A DNA stretch of 9,292 nt, from assembly GCA_903842845.1 (NCBI GenBank), contig CAIMNN010000251.1:1-9292 (forward strand). The letters run 5' to 3'. The DNA is from an uncultured Acidobacteriaceae bacterium (GTDB taxonomy: Bacteria; Acidobacteriota; Terriglobia; Terriglobales; Acidobacteriaceae). The translations under genes and the position numbers were made by a program. Position 1 is the stretch's first letter; every line of letters begins with the position of its first letter. Under the pieces are notes generated by a model. The model was not told the DNA's origin. It saw only the letters and a program-made list of their open reading frames with translations, and did not search any database. Positions 6,201 through 9,292 of this stretch are shown here, piece by piece.

Positions 6201-6920
6201 GGCAACGTATACGGCTCACGCCGCCTGCGTTGGAATACCACAGTGCTCTATGACCTGCCCTTCGGTCGCGGCAAGCAGTTCGGCGGCGGCATCAACCGCG
6301 TGGCGGATCTGGTCATCGGCGGATGGCGCTTGAGCAACATCCTCACCGTTCAGACCGGCCCCTATGAAACGCCTTACTTCCCTGATGGACAAGGCGATCC
6401 TTCTGGAACCGGTTCCGGCTTGGATGGCGAACTGGGCGCTGGCGGCATCAGCTTTGATGGTGGCCATCGCAACCAGCACGCCGACGTCATGCCTGGCGTC
6501 AGCTTGAAGCCCGCAGGTGGAAGCACTCGCACTCACTGGAGCAATCCGTATGCCTTCGGCTGCCCTGGAGATACACTCTGGTCGCCCGGCACTGCCTGCC
6601 AGACGGGTGCCGGCTACTTCTTCGGTACACCTATCGGCAATCACCCGCTTCCAATCGGCCGCTTCGGCAATGCACAGGTTGGTTCGGTTGAAGGCCCTGG
6701 CTTGTTCAACCTCTCTTCGGGTCTGAGCAAGAAATTTGACCTGGTCGAGGGCGTCAAGCTCAAGATTGAAGGCACTTTCACCAACGTGCTCAACCACACC
6801 AACCTCGGCGACCCGATCATGGACCTGAGCTCGCACAACTACGGCTTGATCCAGAAGACAATCGGCTCTGACTTTGGCGGCGCACGTACCGGACAGGTCT
6901 CGGCTCGTATCGAGTTCTAA
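3297..6920 (+). CDS. Oar-like TonB-dependent outer-membrane receptor with carboxypeptidase-regulatory-like domain
   Basis: A 1207-residue outer-membrane protein. Residues 1-36 look like a signal peptide (basic start, hydrophobic core 17-34, likely cleavage LNA|Q). Residues about 39-127 form a carboxypeptidase-regulatory-like beta-sandwich. A TonB-box-like EEVKVTG (129-135) and a plug-like domain (about 140-265, ending near KGGSN at 253-257) follow. GGSLGGPVYIP (294-304) and YAQDEW with LGVRYE (about 630-650) are typical of this acidobacterial family. The rest is a large beta-barrel ending in SARIEF with the C-terminal Phe expected of outer-membrane proteins. There are just six cysteines, in three close pairs (696/714, 816/819, 1089/1101). 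Such proteins are thought to import large or complexed substrates, often glycans, but the ligand here is unknown. The gene stands alone, with a good ribosome site and a strong terminator. Confidence 0.88.
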   Translation: MTHQKNQTTSLVLVRHGITVLGLFLVMLLSLGVLNAQSIQGSILGTVKDAKGAVVPNADITLINTDAGTTRDTKSNAIGDYRFEDVVAGHYSVQVSAAGFEKYNVSGITLAVRQGLRVDAKLAIGSVKEEVKVTGDSLSTIETDSPTISGNFNADEAANLPANTRASFNGTSAANVFGVLPGVQSDASGISLQGALPYQVEVAVDGITVKSAAGGSFLGDSLPSSESISEIRADGVLAGAEFSDPAQIQVTTKGGSNKLHGSGFWYYQSSAFDAIPYSNPVTTKKASVHGNTFGGSLGGPVYIPHFYNGHDRTFFYGDYEGWRHPAQETIFAKVPSTLMKMGDFSKYNSSSFSGLNDPFAYNTSWGTQIPNGQISQIALNTLKQFYPDPNVGDPTDFTDDGTYNWQKNVDKSGHSDQFDVRGDKYFGSNQKFLIWGKFGYKKFPTTTPEQLLIPSYQNLSNTKTAKVDANWTITNSLINEFGFGFTLYTQGQSDSFNGNAWTTAQGWVGLQNLFYNGIPEMDFNNITSLTADRLTSTAQSKTYDYSDGLTWIFGRHTFKFGGNVQTLEAITPLGFNGSDNYGTYQFNDSQSHGLFTGVDFADFLIGTPYQTFYDVVKQDNDGVSQHYHVYAQDEWHVTPRVTLTLGVRYELHPGYYDKYGDIGNFDPSVAGSGRVIYPTGKQALLAQSFLASANACDPDGITNSNSATVNGAACMPVVGNDAAGYPVGLKKYPHLRFMPRVGFAYRPLSSDKWVIRGGAGMYNINMLGSSFYSLTGTVQAQTQQFTNNFTPATSSTAAVIGYQWPNIYAGAGSSGCTNCYGTDYFGTANSTNWKDPYTTQWTLGTEHDLGNGFAFRISYIGSETHDLVWAPDENTLPYSTTVSAFNAPISDRLFPNWGRINTRATGANSSYNSLQVAASHRLQHGLEFNSTFTWAKALADNQGPANTGFGGEGGGQRATSILNRHVDFGNVYGSRRLRWNTTVLYDLPFGRGKQFGGGINRVADLVIGGWRLSNILTVQTGPYETPYFPDGQGDPSGTGSGLDGELGAGGISFDGGHRNQHADVMPGVSLKPAGGSTRTHWSNPYAFGCPGDTLWSPGTACQTGAGYFFGTPIGNHPLPIGRFGNAQVGSVEGPGLFNLSSGLSKKFDLVEGVKLKIEGTFTNVLNHTNLGDPIMDLSSHNYGLIQKTIGSDFGGARTGQVSARIEF

Positions 6921-6940
6921 CCTGAACTCAACACACAACT

Positions 6941-6978
6941 TGCGGTGCAGGCTGAAATGGCCTGCACCGCAGTTTTTT
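6941..6978 (+). terminator. Rho-independent terminator of the receptor gene
   Basis: A perfect 12-base GC-rich stem (6941-6952 with 6960-6971, 7-base loop) is followed after one base by six T residues (6973-6978). It starts 21 bases after the receptor stop codon and isolates that gene from the ytxH-like gene downstream. Confidence 0.92.
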
Positions 6979-7130
6979 GTGCTTCACACAGTTCTCACTC
7001 AGAGATCTTTCCATCTCATCACTACCGGCGTCGCGTCTTTATTGATTTCTCATCCGTAGTTCACAATAGGGAGTAACATAGTGAGCAGAGATTTGTGCGG
7101 AGCTGATTCATTCGATACACCGCGGCTCGT

Positions 7131-7180
7131 TTGACTTTGTTACGCTCTAGTAGTTAGAGAGCGAAGGAAGGAGTAAGACA
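7131..7180 (+). promoter_or_regulatory. Leader and possible promoter of the YtxH-domain gene
   Basis: TTGACT (7131-7136) could serve as a -35, with a poor TTAGAG (7154-7159) 17 bases on; the promoter call is weak. CTCTA (7145-7149) and TAGAG (7155-7159) form a 5-base dyad. The ribosome site AAGGAG (7168-7173) lies seven bases before the ATG at 7181 and is strong. The rest of the gap from 6979 to 7130 shows nothing I can name. Confidence 0.3.
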
Positions 7181-7555
7181 ATGGCAGAAGAAAAAGGCAT
7201 TTCAACCCTGGGTTGGTTCGTTGCCGGTGTGAGCATCGGCGCGGTTATCGGTATCTTATTTGCCCCCAAGAGCGGTCGTGAAACACGCGAGGACCTCATC
7301 ACCGGAGCGCGCGAGGGCAGCGAGTTCTTGCGCACCAAGGCACACGATGCGGCGGAGAAGTTCGGCGATGTGGTCGACCGCAGCAAGACTCAAGTGGCCG
7401 ACCTCTATGACCGTAGCAAGGACCAGTGGGATGATCTTGTTGAGAAGAGCCGTGATTACGTATCAGACAAGGCTTCCCGTGTTACAGCAGCTATGGATGC
7501 AGGTCGTCAGGCGTACTACTCTTCGACTCGCGGCGAATCCGAACCGAAAGTGTAA
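7181..7555 (+). CDS. YtxH-domain membrane-associated protein
   Basis: A 124-residue protein with the YtxH domain at its N-terminus: a single hydrophobic segment (about 10-27) running into LFAPKSGRETRE (26-37), the family's Gly-rich helix followed by APKSG/R. The remainder (about 38-110) is a highly charged, heptad-like amphipathic helix, so the protein is probably anchored by its N-terminus with a cytoplasmic helical tail. The domain is common in small stress-linked proteins (YtxH of Bacillus is one), but its biochemical role is not established. A strong AAGGAG precedes the ATG by seven bases. The DUF948-like gene begins 81 bases after the stop on the same strand, with a hairpin between them, so the two are probably co-transcribed. 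Confidence 0.85.
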   Translation: MAEEKGISTLGWFVAGVSIGAVIGILFAPKSGRETREDLITGAREGSEFLRTKAHDAAEKFGDVVDRSKTQVADLYDRSKDQWDDLVEKSRDYVSDKASRVTAAMDAGRQAYYSSTRGESEPKV

Positions 7556-7561
7556 TTCAAC

Positions 7562-7588
7562 GCCGGCCGGAGTCATGCTCTGGCCGGC
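7562..7588 (+). repeat. GC-rich hairpin between the YtxH and DUF948-like genes
   Basis: GCCGGCC (7562-7568) pairs with GGCCGGC (7582-7588), and the stem extends inward to eleven pairs with one G-T wobble around a TCATG loop. No T run follows, so it is a poor intrinsic terminator. It begins seven bases after the YtxH stop codon and may stabilise the upstream message or lower downstream expression; this function is inferred. Confidence 0.6.
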
Positions 7589-7636
7589 TGCAACACAGTT
7601 GGTAGGCAGTAAGTTCCTGTTGAGGTAAGTACGAGC

Positions 7637-8158
7637 TTGAACACAAACACCTTGCTGATGGTATTTATCGGGATCGCCGCGCTGGCCATCCTTTTGCAAT
7701 CGTTTGTCATGCTGGCGTTCTTTTTGACCGCGCGCAAGACTTCGCGTTCGGTCGAGCTGGCCATAGATGATCTGCGCGATGCGCTGGTACCCATTGCGCC
7801 TCTGGTCAGGAATGCGCGCAACACGCTGGACCGCATCTCGCCGCAAATTGAGGTCGCAGTAAATAATCTTGTGGCCATCACGGAAGATCTGCGTGTGCAA
7901 AGCGCTGACGTGCACACATCAGCCACGGATATGATTGGGCGTCTGCGTGTGCAGGCCAATCGTTTGGACTCGATGCTGACGAGTGTGATGGACTCAGTGG
8001 ACAAGACCACCGGATTTGTTCGCAACGCCGTCAGTCTGCCAGCCCGCCAGTTGGGCGGAATTCTCGCAGCACTACGCGCCATCACCGATGCGCTGCGCGG
8101 CCACGAGTCATCTCACCCTTCTTTGCATAACGGTCAAGACAGCGACATGTTCCTGTAG
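7637..8158 (+). CDS. DUF948 (YtxG-like) membrane-anchored coiled-coil protein, TTG start
   Basis: A 173-residue protein with one N-terminal membrane helix (about 6-32) followed by TARK and a long charged helix-forming region (about 38-150) with hydrophobic residues at heptad-like positions, many Asp/Arg/Asn and no cysteine. This architecture matches DUF948/YtxG-like proteins, whose molecular function is unknown. In Bacillus, ytxG and ytxH lie together, so the neighbouring YtxH gene supports the call. I chose the TTG at 7637 because it is the most upstream start after the in-frame TAA at 7610 and GAGGT (7622-7626) lies ten bases before it. The alternative ATG at 7658 would remove seven residues, lacks a ribosome site and would still keep the membrane helix. 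The family assignment is weaker than that of its neighbour. Confidence 0.68.
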   Translation: MNTNTLLMVFIGIAALAILLQSFVMLAFFLTARKTSRSVELAIDDLRDALVPIAPLVRNARNTLDRISPQIEVAVNNLVAITEDLRVQSADVHTSATDMIGRLRVQANRLDSMLTSVMDSVDKTTGFVRNAVSLPARQLGGILAALRAITDALRGHESSHPSLHNGQDSDMFL

Positions 8159-8177
8159 CGCTGAAATTATTTTGTTC

Positions 8178-8207
8178 AACAGAGCGCGGCTTTGGTCGCG
8201 CTCTGTT
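8178..8207. terminator. Hairpin between converging genes, possible bidirectional terminator
   Basis: AACAGAGCGCG (8178-8188) pairs perfectly with CGCGCTCTGTT (8197-8207) around an 8-base loop, within which a C-G and a G-T pair can extend the stem. It occupies the 51-base gap between the DUF948-like gene and the end of mnmA, which read toward each other. Neither side has a clean T run (AATTAG on the plus strand, GAACAAAATAATTT on the minus), so it may act as a moderate terminator for both. Confidence 0.65.
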
Positions 8208-8209
8208 AA

Positions 8210-9292
8210 TTAGTAGATCCAGCCGCCGCCCACAACTTCATCGCCGTCATAGAAGACCGCCGACTGCCCCGGTGTCACCGCGCGTTGCGGTTCGTCGAAC
8301 GTGGCAATCACTTCATCAGCGCCCGCAAGCTCGATTGAGGCCGACGCAGGATCATGGCGGTGGCGAATCTTCACGTGGACGCGCATAGGCGCAGTAAGTT
8401 CAGGAATGCTTATCCAATTCAGACGGTTTGCGCGGAGTGTTTTCGTCGCAAGCTGCTCGTCTGCGCCAAGCATCACCTTGTGGGTCTGCGGGTCGATGTT
8501 CAGAACGTAGAGCGGACTCGGCGAGCTGACGCCGAGTCCCTTGCGCTGGCCGATGGTGAAGCTGTGAATGCCCTCGTGGCGCCCCATCGCTTCGCCGCTT
8601 GCGGTGACGAGTTCACCTGCACTGTCAGGCAAAGTCTCACCCTGTTCCTCAAGGTAAGCGGTGATGAAGCTCTTGTAATCGCCGCCGGGGATGAAACAGA
8701 TTTCCTGCGAGTCGGGCTTTTCGGCCAGCGCCAACCCAGCCACGCGCGCCAGCTCACGAACCTCGGGCTTGGTCATTCCGCCCAATGGAAAAAGTGTTCG
8801 TGCGAGCTGCTCCTGCTTCAGACCAAAAAGAAAATAAGTCTGGTCCTTCGCGCGGTCGACGGGGCGCTTGAGAATCCAGCGCTGGCGATTCTCGTCAAAT
8901 TCGTTAATTGCGTAATGGCCGGTCGCAATGCACTCTGAGCCGATGCTGCGTGCGGTCAACAAAAGTTGGTCGAACTTTAGGTGGTCGTTGCAGAGCGAGC
9001 AGGGGATGGGGGTGCGGCCAGCGAGGTACTCGTTGACGAAGGGGCGTACCACATCACGCTCGAAGCGGTCCTGCTGGTTGACGACGTAGTAGGGGATTCC
9101 CAGGTGCTCGGCAACGCGGCGGGCGTCGTACACATCATCCAGGGAACAGCAGCGGCCGGCTACCGGCTTCCCCGGAATGCCGTGGCGGCCGGCGAGGCGG
9201 GTCTGGTCCCAGAGCTGCAAGGTGAGCCCAACTACAGTATGCCCTTCGTGGCGCAAAAGGGCTGCAACGGTCGACGAGTCGACACCGCCAGA
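8210..9292 (-). CDS. mnmA: MnmA, tRNA-specific 2-thiouridylase (partial, first residues off the right edge)
   Basis: MnmA adenylates U34 in the anticodon of Lys, Glu and Gln tRNAs and replaces its oxygen with sulfur relayed from a persulfide. The 360 visible residues begin inside the ATP-binding PP-loop, SGGVDSS, at the window edge, so only about ten N-terminal residues should be missing. Numbering from that Ser, IPCSLCNDHLKF holds the candidate nucleophile Cys101 (with Cys98 beside it), ATGHYA lies at 123-128, and DSQEICFIPGGD carries the second catalytic Cys199. HSFTIGQRKGLG (243-254) and the C-terminal beta-barrel ending GGGWIY complete the family pattern. RCCSLDDVYDARRV (about 48-60) is a feature of one bacterial MnmA subgroup. 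The reading frame is intact, and a TTG at 9256 is internal, not the start. It converges with the DUF948-like gene and appears functionally unrelated to it. Confidence 0.97.
   Translation of the reverse strand, partial: SGGVDSSTVAALLRHEGHTVVGLTLQLWDQTRLAGRHGIPGKPVAGRCCSLDDVYDARRVAEHLGIPYYVVNQQDRFERDVVRPFVNEYLAGRTPIPCSLCNDHLKFDQLLLTARSIGSECIATGHYAINEFDENRQRWILKRPVDRAKDQTYFLFGLKQEQLARTLFPLGGMTKPEVRELARVAGLALAEKPDSQEICFIPGGDYKSFITAYLEEQGETLPDSAGELVTASGEAMGRHEGIHSFTIGQRKGLGVSSPSPLYVLNIDPQTHKVMLGADEQLATKTLRANRLNWISIPELTAPMRVHVKIRHRHDPASASIELAGADEVIATFDEPQRAVTPGQSAVFYDGDEVVGGGWIY

Noticed and set aside
6216..6938. Antisense open frame (240 codons) over the end of the receptor gene
   Set aside because: Same reasoning: it shadows the conserved C-terminal barrel and its product looks low-information.
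7081..7134. GTG-started 17-codon frame before the YtxH gene, preceded by GGGAG at seven bases
   Set aside because: A possible leader peptide, but it has no run of regulatory codons, no attenuator-like structure, and one good ribosome-site match is expected by chance.
9256..9256. TTG at 9256 as the start of mnmA
   Set aside because: The frame continues to the window edge and encodes the PP-loop SGGVDSS, which must be part of the protein, so the true start is outside the window.
1..9292. Search for mobile elements, tRNA/rRNA genes, CRISPR, toxin-antitoxin or phage genes
   Set aside because: No transposase or integrase motifs, terminal repeats, tRNA-like cloverleaf, direct-repeat array or defence-gene motifs were recognised on either strand.

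Overview
The window looks like chromosomal DNA of an Acidobacteriota bacterium, most likely of the Terriglobales type (Granulicella/Edaphobacter/Acidobacterium relatives). The main reason is the ~1200-residue outer-membrane protein that joins an N-terminal carboxypeptidase-regulatory-like domain to a TonB-dependent-receptor-like barrel, a family these soil bacteria carry in many copies. Moderately GC-rich genes separated by AT-richer gaps fit this. The assignment is inference from gene type, not a database match.

Layout. (1) 1-1941, minus strand: hypC-hypD-hypE, the maturation genes that build the Fe(CN)2CO part of the [NiFe]-hydrogenase active site. The genes overlap by ATGA at both junctions; hypE runs off the left edge. 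(2) 1942-2148: a divergent control region unusually rich in dyads: a CRP-family-like site, two further perfect palindromes and three TCAAC/GTTGA half-sites spaced 10 bp apart. (3) 2149-2979, plus strand: a NiCoT-like nickel/cobalt membrane transporter with an eleven-histidine cytoplasmic-type loop, presumably feeding the metal that hydrogenase maturation needs. (4) 2980-3296: an AT-rich gene-free stretch with small inverted repeats. (5) 3297-6920: the Oar/SusC-like outer-membrane receptor, closed by a strong intrinsic terminator at 6941-6978. (6) 7181-8158: a YtxH-domain protein followed by a membrane-anchored DUF948 (YtxG)-like coiled-coil protein, echoing the ytxG/ytxH pairing of Bacillus. 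(7) 8178-8207: a hairpin between converging genes. (8) 8210-9292, minus strand: mnmA, the tRNA 2-thiouridylase, lacking only its first residues at the right edge.

How they work together: hypCDE plus the divergent metal transporter form a coherent hydrogenase-maturation/nickel-supply module; no hydrogenase structural subunit is in the window, so the enzyme must lie elsewhere (in these bacteria often an H2-scavenging group 1 enzyme; inference). The receptor, the ytxH/DUF948 pair and mnmA look like independent transcription units. I see no mobile element, tRNA, rRNA, CRISPR array or defence system, and no convincing undescribed system. The most interesting part is the regulatory DNA between hypC and the transporter.
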